Shown one piece after another: positions 16,754-25,310 of a DNA stretch of 64,000 nucleotides. The DNA comes from Curvivirga sp965219885 (lineage in GTDB: Bacteria; Pseudomonadota; Alphaproteobacteria; UBA8366; Aestuariispiraceae). A program made the translations under genes and the position numbers. The notes beneath the pieces were generated by a model that was not told where the DNA came from, did no database searches, and saw only the letters and a program-made list of their open reading frames with translations. Positions within the stretch are counted from its first letter, which is position 1, and every line of letters begins with the position of its first letter. Location of the stretch: contig NZ_CBDCOT010000009.1 in assembly GCF_965219885.1 (NCBI RefSeq), positions 1,922,001-1,986,000 on the forward strand. Reading direction: 5' to 3'.

Positions 16754-18145
16754 ATGAGCAACGTTGGTAACTCTCCGGAAAGCCGTGACATCGCCTATGT
16801 AATGCATCCTTACACTAATCAGGAAAAGCATAAAGAAATCGGGCCGATGATCGCTGAAAAAGGCGAAGGTGTTTGGATTACTGATACAAATGGTAATAAA
16901 TATATCGAAGGTATGGCTGGCCTTTGGTCTACTTCTTTAGGCTTTAACGAGCAGCGCCTCGTAGATGCTGCTACCAAACAAATGCAAGAATTGCCTTATT
17001 ATCATTTGTTTGCTCATAAGACGACAAACCCGGCCATTGAGTTAGCTGAGCGCCTTGTGAAAATGGCGCCTGTACCAATGGCGCAAGCGTTTTTCTGTAA
17101 CTCCGGCTCTGAAGCAACAGATACTGTTGTGAAAATGGTTTGGTATTATAACAATGCCAAAGGTCGTAAGGACAAAAAGAAAATCATAGCGCGTACAAAA
17201 GGTTATCATGGTGTGACTGTTGCTGCTGCAAGCATGACAGGTCTGCCTTATAATCACCTAGATTTTGATCTGCCAATTGCCAATATTATGCATACAGATT
17301 GTCCTCATTACTATCGCTTTGGCGAAGAAGGAGAGAGTGAAGAAGATTTCGCAACGCGCATGGCAGATAGTTTAGAAAAGAAAATTCTGGATGAAGGCCC
17401 GGAAACTGTTGCCGCTTTCATTGCTGAACCTGTTATGGGCGCAGGTGGTGTTATTTTGCCTCCAAAAACATATTTCGAGAAAGTTCAGGCTGTTCTTAAA
17501 AAATATGATGTTTTATTCATTGCAGATGAAGTGATTTGCGGTTTTGCACGTACTGGTAATATGTTCGGTTCTGAAACCTTCGATCTGAAACCAGATATGA
17601 TGACTGTTGCGAAAGCGCTATCATCTTCCTATTTGCCGATTTCAGCAGTCATTGTGAACGAAGATGTTGCCTCCACTATTTCTGCGAATTCCGGTAAGAT
17701 TGGTACATTCGGTCACGGCTATACATATTCTGGCCATCCGGTTTCAGCAGCAGTTGCCGTTGAAACATTAAAGATTTATGAAGAACGCGATATTCTTGGT
17801 CATGTGCGTTCTGTAGCTCATCATTTACAAGACGGTCTGCGCAAATTTGCAGATCATCCATTGGTAGGTGAAGTGCGTGGTACAGGTTTGATTGCGGCTG
17901 TTGAGCTGGTTGCAAATAAAGAAACCAAAGAAAACTTTGATCCTAAAATGGCTGTGGGGCCTTATCTCGTCGGGCGTGCGCAAGAACATGGCGCAATTCT
18001 TCGTGCGATGGGTGGGGATGGTGTTGCATTCTCTCCCCCACTGATTATTACAGGTGAAGAACTTGATATGTTGGTTGAGCGTTTCGGCAAGGCATTGGAT
18101 GACACTGCTAACTGGTTACGTGAAACGGGTCAGTGGAATGGATAA
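16754..18145 (+). CDS. Class III (omega) aminotransferase, probably putrescine/GABA:pyruvate type
   Basis: 463 residues of the PLP-dependent class III aminotransferases. The PLP lysine is in TVAKALSSSYLPISA (about residue 297). NSGSEATDTVVKM, the aromatic GYHGVTVAA and FIAEPVMGAGG are as expected. The overall pattern, including the N-terminal HPYTNQEKHKEIGP, is that of SpuC-like putrescine-pyruvate and related omega-amino acid transaminases. The polyamine importer 1.7 kb downstream supports a role in putrescine catabolism. Taurine or beta-alanine as donor cannot be excluded. Confidence 0.85.
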   Translation: MSNVGNSPESRDIAYVMHPYTNQEKHKEIGPMIAEKGEGVWITDTNGNKYIEGMAGLWSTSLGFNEQRLVDAATKQMQELPYYHLFAHKTTNPAIELAERLVKMAPVPMAQAFFCNSGSEATDTVVKMVWYYNNAKGRKDKKKIIARTKGYHGVTVAAASMTGLPYNHLDFDLPIANIMHTDCPHYYRFGEEGESEEDFATRMADSLEKKILDEGPETVAAFIAEPVMGAGGVILPPKTYFEKVQAVLKKYDVLFIADEVICGFARTGNMFGSETFDLKPDMMTVAKALSSSYLPISAVIVNEDVASTISANSGKIGTFGHGYTYSGHPVSAAVAVETLKIYEERDILGHVRSVAHHLQDGLRKFADHPLVGEVRGTGLIAAVELVANKETKENFDPKMAVGPYLVGRAQEHGAILRAMGGDGVAFSPPLIITGEELDMLVERFGKALDDTANWLRETGQWNG

Positions 18146-18219
18146 AATTGAACTAGATCAAACTTTGCATTTTTAAACGAAATGTGAAGCCATTTCATAG
18201 ATTATGACATTGTAAAATC

Positions 18220-18253
18220 AGCTGGGGCATTCTAAAAGATGCTCCAGCTTTTT
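18220..18253 (+). terminator. Rho-independent terminator after the aminotransferase
   Basis: An 11-bp stem AGCTGGGGCAT / ATGCTCCAGCT (one G-T pair) with an 8-nt loop, followed by TTTTT. Confidence 0.8.
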
Positions 18254-18302
18254 ATATTAGAAGCATCCTAAGTTTAAGGTTGCTCCTGCGGGATTTGATA
18301 AA

Positions 18303-19523
18303 ATGACTTTTGATAAGCTATTTCAAGATAAACTCAGCGAATTGCATGACGAAGGACGTTACCGTATTTTTGCGGAACTTGAGCGTCAGGTTGGTCAATT
18401 TCCCGCGGTAAACTTCTACGAAGATACAAATAAAGAGCCAGTACAGAACGTCAAAGTATGGTGTTCCAATGACTATTTAGGTATGGGACAAGATCAGCGT
18501 GTTATTGATGCGATGACCAAAGCTTTGCAAGAATGTGGAGCCGGTGCGGGCGGTACACGTAATATTTCAGGCACCACACATTACCATGCGATGTTAGAAC
18601 AAGAATTAGCGAGCTGGCATAATAAGGATGCTGCTTTGCTGTTTACATCTGGTTATGTTGCAAACCAAACAGCTCTGATGACCTTGGGGCGCGAAATCAA
18701 AGATGTAATTCTTTATTCAGATGCTCTTAATCATAACTCCATGATTCAAGGTATTAAGCAGTCTCGCGCAGAAAAACGCATATGGGCCCATAACGATGTG
18801 GAAGATTTGGAGCGAAAATTAGCTGCAGACAATCCTGATGTACCAAAAATCGTCATTTTCGAATCTGTTTATTCCATGGATGGCGACGTGGCGCCGTTAC
18901 GTGAGATTATTGATATATGCAAAAAGTATAATGCGCTTACTTTTTTGGATGAAGTACATGCTGTTGGTATGTATGGAAAGCATGGGGCAGGTATTGCAGA
19001 ACGTGATGGTGTCATGGATGAAATTGATATCATTCAAGGCACGTTGGGTAAGGCTGTTGGTGTTGTCGGTGGCTATATTGCAGCCAAGAAAGAAATCGTT
19101 GATTTTATCCGGTCCTTTGGAGATGGTTTTATTTTTACAACAGCTTTGCCGCCTGCGATTGCAGCGGGTGCAATTAAAAGCATTCAATTGTTGAAAGAAG
19201 GCGAATCAATTCGCGCTTCGCATCAGGAACGTTCTCAAACATTGAAAGATAAACTGACTGCTGTTGGCATACCTGTGATGCCGTCGCAATGTCACATTGT
19301 TCCTGTTTTTGTCGGTGATCCTGTACGTTGTAAGCAAATGACTGATGAGTTGATGAAACAATTTGGCATTTATGTGCAGCCTATCAATTATCCAACAGTT
19401 CCAAAGGGTACAGAACGTATCCGATTAACCCCATGTCCATTACATAATGATGACATTATGGATGAATTTATTGATGCTTTATGTCAAATTTGGGACCAGA
19501 TGGGTTTGGATAGAGCTGCTTAA
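18303..19523 (+). CDS. hemA: 5-aminolevulinate synthase
   Basis: 406 residues, normal length for the alphaproteobacterial enzyme. It condenses glycine and succinyl-CoA to 5-aminolevulinate, the first step of C4-pathway heme synthesis, with PLP. Visible signatures are WCSNDYLGMG, GAGAGGTRNISGT, FLDEVHAVGMYG (PLP-ring Asp) and the PLP lysine in GTLGKAVGVVGGY. It has its own promoter region after the preceding terminator. Confidence 0.97.
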   Translation: MTFDKLFQDKLSELHDEGRYRIFAELERQVGQFPAVNFYEDTNKEPVQNVKVWCSNDYLGMGQDQRVIDAMTKALQECGAGAGGTRNISGTTHYHAMLEQELASWHNKDAALLFTSGYVANQTALMTLGREIKDVILYSDALNHNSMIQGIKQSRAEKRIWAHNDVEDLERKLAADNPDVPKIVIFESVYSMDGDVAPLREIIDICKKYNALTFLDEVHAVGMYGKHGAGIAERDGVMDEIDIIQGTLGKAVGVVGGYIAAKKEIVDFIRSFGDGFIFTTALPPAIAAGAIKSIQLLKEGESIRASHQERSQTLKDKLTAVGIPVMPSQCHIVPVFVGDPVRCKQMTDELMKQFGIYVQPINYPTVPKGTERIRLTPCPLHNDDIMDEFIDALCQIWDQMGLDRAA

Positions 19524-19835
19524 TCCTCTCAAAATATAAAAAAATATCTCCCTAAACCCCCGTGATATATCAGATTTTGAAAAATCAAGGGAAAAAACGT
19601 CGTTTTAATCGTTGACAGTTCGGTTAAAGGGATTGCACACTGCAATCATTATTCGGGCAAAAGACCTGAAAATAAATGAAAATCATACATGCGCTAAATG
19701 ACATGTATGTGCAGGGAGAAAGAGACTGGTGATTAAACCGATTCTTATTGTGGGCAGAGTCTATGCCGACAACTCGCACTCTAATTGCGAGCAAAATCTT
19801 TCGTCCGTATTATTAACCATTAACGTGAATGAGGG
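19524..19835. other. Leader region upstream of potA
   Basis: 312 bp without an established gene. It holds TTGACA at 19613 without a clear -10, an inverted repeat CATACATG/CATGTATG (19684-19691 and 19702-19709), a small hairpin CTCGCA/TGCGAG (about 19772-19790), and a possible 39-codon ORF from 19729 listed separately. The length and structure suggest regulation of the polyamine importer in the leader. Confidence 0.4.
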
Positions 19836-19848
19836 ATGGGGCCTATGA
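19729..19848 (+). CDS. Possible 39-residue leader ORF coupled to potA
   Basis: GTG start preceded by a purine-rich AGGGAGAAAGAGA stretch (GGGAG ten bases upstream). It runs 39 codons and stops in ATGA, where the ATG is a potA start (19845). Such a four-base overlap normally means translational coupling. I recognise no homologue; the peptide begins VIKPILIVGRVYADN and has one Cys. It could be a regulatory leader peptide or chance. Confidence 0.35.
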   Translation: MIKPILIVGRVYADNSHSNCEQNLSSVLLTINVNEGWGL

Positions 19849-20948
19849 CAGGATCCACCGACAATATTGTTGTCTTTGAAGGTGTTCAGAAAAGTTATGA
19901 CGGCGAAACATTAGTCGTTAAAGATTTGAACTTAGATGTCGAACGAGGTGAGTTCCTGACCATGCTTGGTCCTTCCGGTTCCGGTAAGACCACTGTATTG
20001 ATGATGTTGGCTGGTTTTGAAGTGCCAACACATGGTCAGATTTTATTAAATGGAACACCAATTAATAATACACCACCACATAAACGTGGCATTGGGATGG
20101 TTTTCCAGAATTATGCGTTATTCCCGCATATGACTGTTGGTGAAAATCTGGCTTTCCCATTAGAAGTACGGAAAATGGGTAAAGCGGAAATCGAAGATCG
20201 CGTAAATAAAGCGCTGGATATGGTACGTTTGGGCGGCTTCGCAAATCGTCGTCCAGCTCAGCTTTCTGGTGGTCAGCAACAGCGTGTGGCTGTTGCCCGT
20301 GCATTGGTATTTGAACCTGAATTGGTATTGATGGATGAGCCGCTTGGCGCGTTGGATAAAAACCTTCGTGAAGAGATGCAGTATGAAATTAAACATATTC
20401 ATGAAAATCTCGGCGTAAGTATGGTTTATGTGACCCATGATCAATCCGAAGCTTTGACCATGTCTAACCGTGTTGCCGTATTTGAAGATGGTGTGATTCA
20501 ACAATTGGCACCACCTGATGTGTTATATGAACAACCAGATAATGCTTTTGTTGCCGGATTTATCGGGGAAAATAACAAACTTTATGGTAAAATTGTTTCT
20601 GAAGATGATGTGAATTGTAAAGTGGAACTTGAAGGTGGTGGCGGTACGGTTGCTGCGATGAAAGTAAACGCATCTGGTGTTGGAACACGTACCACATTAT
20701 CCATGCGTCCAGAACGTGTTACGATTAATCCTGAAGGTAACGCTGCGGAAAACACATGTTCTGCGAAGGTGGAAGAATTGATTTATTTAGGAGATCATAT
20801 TCGTACACGTGTAAGTGTTTCTGGAAATAGTGATTTTATTGTAAAAATTCCTAACTCCCATGGTCATGTTATCTTGCAGGAAGGTACCGAAGTGACCATT
20901 GGATGGCAGACAGATGACTGCCGTGCCTTGGATGCACCAAACGTATAA
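19845..20948 (+). CDS. potA: Spermidine/putrescine ABC transporter ATP-binding protein
   Basis: About 367 residues. Walker A GPSGSGKT near residue 40, Q-loop VFQNYALFP, signature LSGGQQQR, Walker B LVLMDEPLGALD and switch His in VTHDQ are all intact. A C-terminal TOBE-type domain (about 290-365) follows. It powers polyamine import with PotBCD. Two starts are possible: ATG 19836 after GAGG, or ATG 19845 after GGGG; the second overlaps the small leader ORF by four bases and is taken here. Confidence 0.93.
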   Translation: MTGSTDNIVVFEGVQKSYDGETLVVKDLNLDVERGEFLTMLGPSGSGKTTVLMMLAGFEVPTHGQILLNGTPINNTPPHKRGIGMVFQNYALFPHMTVGENLAFPLEVRKMGKAEIEDRVNKALDMVRLGGFANRRPAQLSGGQQQRVAVARALVFEPELVLMDEPLGALDKNLREEMQYEIKHIHENLGVSMVYVTHDQSEALTMSNRVAVFEDGVIQQLAPPDVLYEQPDNAFVAGFIGENNKLYGKIVSEDDVNCKVELEGGGGTVAAMKVNASGVGTRTTLSMRPERVTINPEGNAAENTCSAKVEELIYLGDHIRTRVSVSGNSDFIVKIPNSHGHVILQEGTEVTIGWQTDDCRALDAPNV

Positions 20949-20966
20949 TAATAAAAAAGTTTCTGG

Positions 20967-20995
20967 ATCCGTGGGAAAGCTGAACCCTCACGGAT
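20967..20995 (+). other. Intercistronic hairpin potA-potD
   Basis: ATCCGTG / CACGGAT arms around a 15-nt loop, with extra G/C pairing inside and no T-run. It could stabilise or process the message between potA and potD. Confidence 0.4.
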
Positions 20996-21115
20996 TTGGG
21001 AATTTCCATCAAAGCAAAGATCAAAATCTGGTTTTGTCGCGGTGGATTTAAACAGGTTCAGCTTAGTCTGATCTAATCTTATGGTAGGATTATTTTTCAA
21101 GACAGGGAGAAAAAC

Positions 21116-22162
21116 ATGAAAAAACTACTTACAACATCTGTATTGGCTGCAGCAACAGTTGGTGTTGCGGCGACTGCACAGGCTGAAAGCTTGACAGTTC
21201 TTTCTTGGGGTGGTGCTTATGCATCTTCTCAACGTGAAGCATATTACAAACCATATACAGCTGCGACAGGTACTCAGATCGTTGAAGATGAATTCAACGG
21301 TGAGCTAGCTAAAATTAAAGCGCAAGTGGAAGCTGGTAACGTTACAATTGACGTTGCTGACCTTGAGTCCGCAACAGCATTGCAAGGTTGTGACGAAGGT
21401 GTTCTAGAAGTTATCGACTGGTCTCGTATTCCAAATGCGGATGACTTTATTCCAGGTTCCAAATTGGAATGTGGCGTAGGTACGATTACTTGGGCAACAA
21501 TTGTTGCTTATAACACAACAGCATTCTCTGGTGACCAACCATCTACAATGGCGGACTTCTTCGATCTAGATAAGTTCCCAGGTAAGCGTGGTGTTCGTAA
21601 GAGCCCGAAAGTGATGTTGGAATTTGCTTTGATCGCTGACGGTGTTCCTGCGGCGGAAGTATATGACGTAATGGATACAGAAGAAGGTATCGATCGCGCG
21701 TTTGCTAAGCTTGACACAATCAAAGACAGCATTGTTTGGTGGGAATCTGGTTCTCAACCACCTCAACTATTGGCTGACGGTGAAGTAACAATGTCTGCGG
21801 CTTGGAACGGTCGTATCCAATCTGCGATTGATGGTGAAAACCAACCGTTCAAAATTATCTGGGATGGTCAAAACCTAGACTTTGATATGTGGGTGATTCC
21901 AAAAGGTACACCAAACTTGGACAAAGCGTATGACTTCTTGAAGTTCGCGTCTGCTGCTAAGCAAATGGGTACACAACATACATATATCGGTTATGGTCCA
22001 GTAACTAACGAAGCTGGTACAATGATTGTTGATGAAAAATTGGCTGAGAAATTGCCATCTGCACCAGTAAACTTGGGGAACTGGGTTCCACATAACCTTG
22101 ATTTCTGGGCTGACAACTTTGACGATCTAAACGAGCGTTTCCTTGCTTGGGTTAGTCAATAA
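21116..22162 (+). CDS. potD: Polyamine ABC transporter periplasmic binding protein
   Basis: 348 residues with a clear Sec signal peptide cleaved after AQA (residue 23). The mature part starts ESLTVLSWGGAYASSQREAYYKPY, as in PotD/PotF-type extracellular solute-binding family proteins, and has the two-lobe length expected. It collects putrescine or spermidine in the periplasm for PotBC. Codon usage is very regular (GGT, CGT, AAC), suggesting high expression. A strong hairpin follows before the permease genes. Confidence 0.9.
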   Translation: MKKLLTTSVLAAATVGVAATAQAESLTVLSWGGAYASSQREAYYKPYTAATGTQIVEDEFNGELAKIKAQVEAGNVTIDVADLESATALQGCDEGVLEVIDWSRIPNADDFIPGSKLECGVGTITWATIVAYNTTAFSGDQPSTMADFFDLDKFPGKRGVRKSPKVMLEFALIADGVPAAEVYDVMDTEEGIDRAFAKLDTIKDSIVWWESGSQPPQLLADGEVTMSAAWNGRIQSAIDGENQPFKIIWDGQNLDFDMWVIPKGTPNLDKAYDFLKFASAAKQMGTQHTYIGYGPVTNEAGTMIVDEKLAEKLPSAPVNLGNWVPHNLDFWADNFDDLNERFLAWVSQ

Positions 22163-22175
22163 TTAATTGATATAG

Positions 22176-22207
22176 AGGCGGGCATAGCATGCTGTGCTCG
22201 CCTTTCT
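22176..22207 (+). terminator. Attenuator-like hairpin between potD and potB
   Basis: A 14-base arm pair AGGCGGGCATAGCA / TGCTGTGCTCGCCT with two G-U pairs, effectively a 12-bp stem with a tetraloop, followed by TTTCTTAT. It can end most transcripts after potD and leave less permease message. Confidence 0.7.
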
Positions 22208-22256
22208 TATCATTAAATGACTTACTAAAATATATTGATTAGACTGGTTCAAAGCT

Positions 22257-23510
22257 ATGGCAATTGCTACTGATTCAACACAGCCGTTGACGACTGCTGA
22301 CGGCACCCCATTGCGCCAAAGCTTAAGGCGTGCGGAACGCTTGAATAAGCTTCGTGCATTTGGCTTGGTTGCTCCTTTATTTTTATTCATCTTGGTCTTT
22401 TTCGTTTTTCCGATCGCAAAATTGGCTTCCGTTTCTGTGGACAATTCAATTGTACCAGAGATTCTGCCAAACACGGTTGAAGCAATTCAGGACTGGGATG
22501 GAACTGATCTTCCACCAGAACCTGTGTGGGAAGCGATGGCTGCTGACTTGGTAGAAGGTAAAAAGAATAGAAATATTGCCAAAGTCGGTAAGCGACTGAA
22601 TTTTGAAAAACCGGGTTTTCGCCGGTTACTGATTAAATCAGCCCGTAAGGCTGATAAACTAGAGGCACCGTATAAAGAGTCTCTAATTAAAGCGAATAAG
22701 AAATGGGCAGACCCGGAATTTTGGAATGTTCTTAAACGCGAATCTGGAAGTTATACTTTTAGTTATATTCTGGCCGCTGTTGATATGACCTATTCTGATG
22801 ATGGCTCCCTAACAATGGTTGATGATGATAATGCAGTATATCTGGATATCTTCGGGCGTACTTTATTTATCTCCGCACAAGTGACATTAACTTGTCTCTT
22901 GTTAGGTTTTCCAATTGCTTATCTTTTATCCACGTTGCCGGCAAAGACAGGCAATATGTTAATGATCTTTGTATTGTTGCCTTTCTGGATTTCCTTATTG
23001 GTGCGTACAACTGCTTGGATTGTATTGCTTCAAGACCAAGGTGTAATTAACTCTGCACTTATTGGGTTAGGGATTATCGATGAGCCTCTAGCACTCATCC
23101 GAAATCGCGTGGGTGTTGTTGTTGCGATGACCCATATCTTACTTCCGTTTATGATTTTGCCATTATATTCCGTGATGAAAGGGATTAATCCATCGTTGAT
23201 GCGTGCGGCTAAATCCATGGGTGCAAATCCTGCGATCGCATTCTGGCGTGTTTATACTCCGTTAACTGTACCAGGAATTGGTGCTGGTGGTTTGTTGGTG
23301 TTCATTATTTCTATCGGTTATTACATTACACCTGCGTTAGTAGGTGGGCCGAAAGATATTATGGCTTCGCAATTGATTGATGTTCAGATGAACCAGCAAT
23401 TGAACTGGAATATGGCCTCTGCGATTGGTGTGGTTTTATTGGCGATTACCTTAGTATTGTTTGCAATTTACAACCGTTTGGTCGGTATCGACCGGATGAA
23501 AATGGGTTAA
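22257..23510 (+). CDS. potB: Polyamine ABC transporter permease, PotB type
   Basis: 417 residues, much longer than the roughly 280 of typical PotB. After the first membrane helix (about residues 38-58) a hydrophilic insert of about 130 residues runs to the second helix near 200. It is Lys-rich and would lie in the periplasm. The rest is a standard six-helix permease with the ATPase-coupling EAA-like loop (LMRAAKSMGANPAIAFWRVYTPLTVPG). It pairs with PotC. Confidence 0.92.
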   Translation: MAIATDSTQPLTTADGTPLRQSLRRAERLNKLRAFGLVAPLFLFILVFFVFPIAKLASVSVDNSIVPEILPNTVEAIQDWDGTDLPPEPVWEAMAADLVEGKKNRNIAKVGKRLNFEKPGFRRLLIKSARKADKLEAPYKESLIKANKKWADPEFWNVLKRESGSYTFSYILAAVDMTYSDDGSLTMVDDDNAVYLDIFGRTLFISAQVTLTCLLLGFPIAYLLSTLPAKTGNMLMIFVLLPFWISLLVRTTAWIVLLQDQGVINSALIGLGIIDEPLALIRNRVGVVVAMTHILLPFMILPLYSVMKGINPSLMRAAKSMGANPAIAFWRVYTPLTVPGIGAGGLLVFIISIGYYITPALVGGPKDIMASQLIDVQMNQQLNWNMASAIGVVLLAITLVLFAIYNRLVGIDRMKMG

Positions 23511-23522
23511 GGAGAAATAATA

Positions 23523-24515
23523 ATGTCAGCTTTACCTCCTTATGCATCACCACTAGAAAAAGCTTGGTTCTGGACATTCAGAATTGGCTGCGGCTTGATC
23601 TTATTCTTTTTGATCGCGCCTATTATCGCTGTGGTTCCGCTTTCTTTTAACTCGCAACCATATTTTACTTATCCGATGGAAGGCTTTTCCTGGCGTTGGT
23701 ATTATGATTTCTTTGATATGTGTAGTACGCAGGATATCGTTGCCGACTATCAAATGCGTTTCGATGCAGGTGAAATCAGTGACAATCCATGTCCGCAAAC
23801 AACGTCTGGTGTATGGCTAAGTACTGTTAAAAACTCAATCATTGTTGCGATCTTTAGTACGTTGCTTGCAACCACACTTGGTACAATTGCTGCGATGGGA
23901 CTAAGTAAAGGTCGTTTCTTTGGTAAGGGCTTTGTGCAAGCCGTACTTATCTCCCCAATGATCGTTCCATTGGTTATTACAGCTGTTGGTTTGTTCTTCT
24001 TTTATAGTGCGGCGGACCCTGGTCTTCGTGGTTTCATGGAAGCAACAGGTATCAATTGGTTAACAACCACACTGTTTGGAGCTGAACTTGGTTTAACAGG
24101 TAGCTTGATGGGACTTGTTTTGGCCCATGCAACATTAGGTATTCCATTCGTTGTGATTACTGTAACGGCGACAATGGTATCTTTTAACCAGAATCTTGTA
24201 CGGGCTGCTTTAAGCTTAGGCTCAAGTCCCGTGCGTAGCTTCTTTAAGGTGACCTTCCCGCTGATTATTCCAGGTATTTTCTCTGGTGGTTTGTTTGCCT
24301 TTATCACATCTTTTGATGAAGTGATCTTGGTACTCTTCTTGGCCGGTCCGGAAGAACGTACATTACCTCGTCAGATGTTTAGTGGTATCCGTGAACAGTT
24401 AAGCCCGACAATTGCAGCGGCCGCTGGTCTGTTGGTTGTTCTGGCTATTATATTGATGATTGTTATGGAATTATTACGTCGTCGTGGTGAGCGTCTACGT
24501 GGTATTCAATCTTAA
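23523..24515 (+). CDS. potC: Polyamine ABC transporter permease, PotC type
   Basis: 330 residues, six membrane helices. It has a periplasmic insert after helix 1 (about 45-100) containing Cys in DMCSTQD and DNPCPQT that could form a disulfide. The coupling loop reads LVRAALSLGSSPVRSFFKVTFPLI. Preceded by GGAGAAATAATA 12 bp after potB, so cotranscribed. A terminator follows. Confidence 0.92.
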   Translation: MSALPPYASPLEKAWFWTFRIGCGLILFFLIAPIIAVVPLSFNSQPYFTYPMEGFSWRWYYDFFDMCSTQDIVADYQMRFDAGEISDNPCPQTTSGVWLSTVKNSIIVAIFSTLLATTLGTIAAMGLSKGRFFGKGFVQAVLISPMIVPLVITAVGLFFFYSAADPGLRGFMEATGINWLTTTLFGAELGLTGSLMGLVLAHATLGIPFVVITVTATMVSFNQNLVRAALSLGSSPVRSFFKVTFPLIIPGIFSGGLFAFITSFDEVILVLFLAGPEERTLPRQMFSGIREQLSPTIAAAAGLLVVLAIILMIVMELLRRRGERLRGIQS

Positions 24516-24542
24516 GAAATGGAACCAGTTCGGTTTCGACGC

Positions 24543-24572
24543 AAAAAGGCAGCTTACTCAGCTGCCTTTTTT
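24543..24572 (+). terminator. Rho-independent terminator of the pot operon
   Basis: A perfect 12-bp stem AAAAAGGCAGCT with complement, loop TACTC, then a T-run. Confidence 0.92.
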
Positions 24573-24664
24573 GTTAAGAATAGTTCTTAATTGACTGGAA
24601 ATATTTTTCAAAGCATCTTATATAACATATAAGTCTAAAAAACATCTTCAGGGAGTTCTCTTTT

Positions 24665-25204
24665 ATGTATCAGGATAAAGTCCTTATTCCGGCAGAAGCA
24701 ATTAAGCTGGCGGCTCTAGGTGCCTTGGTAATGGGAGAGATGACCTATTCGGACCTAGCCCGTGATATTCGCCATGTGGTTGCTCGTGTCGTTGGGCCCA
24801 ATCTTGATCTCCTTGGGTCCTCCTTAGAAATTTTACGCTTGGAAGGTCTTATTCGCCCGAAAGATGGAAGCGACAATGTTGATGATGCGACAATCTTGGT
24901 TGTGACTGAAGAAGGTATTGATGTTTTCTTCAATCTGATGTCGTCAGGGTTACGCGTTCCGATGGATGAAACTGGCCGTTTGGTTTATTTCCTGAAACTG
25001 CGCTTTCTTGATTGTTTGGATGGCGATGACCTTTTGGATCAGCTGGATCTTTTAAAGGAGTTCCATCAAGGGGAACTGGCGCGGCTTAAAGATATACATG
25101 ACACCCATGGCCGTGGTAGTTTGGATGCCAGTCTGCAAATGGAAATACAACAGCAACAATCCCGCATTGATTGGCTTGAAGCATTAGAGAAACAAGCCGC
25201 TTAA
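24665..25204 (+). CDS. Winged-helix-like protein, unknown function
   Basis: 179 residues, ribosome site GGGAG before ATG. The N-terminal 85 residues look like a winged helix: helix-turn-helix pattern in TYSDLARDIRHVVARVVGPNLDLLGSSLEILRLEGLIRP and a wing in DDATILVVTEEG. The C-terminal 80 residues are helical and charged (DQLDLLKEFHQGELARL ... QQQQSRIDWLEALE), like the coiled-coil dimerisation end of PadR-type regulators. Assignment to PadR is a guess. It may regulate the neighbouring acr3 gene, 106 bp downstream. Confidence 0.55.
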   Translation: MYQDKVLIPAEAIKLAALGALVMGEMTYSDLARDIRHVVARVVGPNLDLLGSSLEILRLEGLIRPKDGSDNVDDATILVVTEEGIDVFFNLMSSGLRVPMDETGRLVYFLKLRFLDCLDGDDLLDQLDLLKEFHQGELARLKDIHDTHGRGSLDASLQMEIQQQQSRIDWLEALEKQAA

Positions 25205-25310
25205 TTTCGAAAATATTCGAATTTAAAAATATTTTACAAAATCCTGTTTGTGACTTTTAGCAAGTCATGCTATCCGCCTAAGACTAACTGATTTGGGCAG
25301 AGGCATTTCC

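Noticed and set aside
19524..19835. Riboswitch upstream of potA
   Set aside because: The hairpins do not match any riboswitch class I can recognise; described only as a structured leader.
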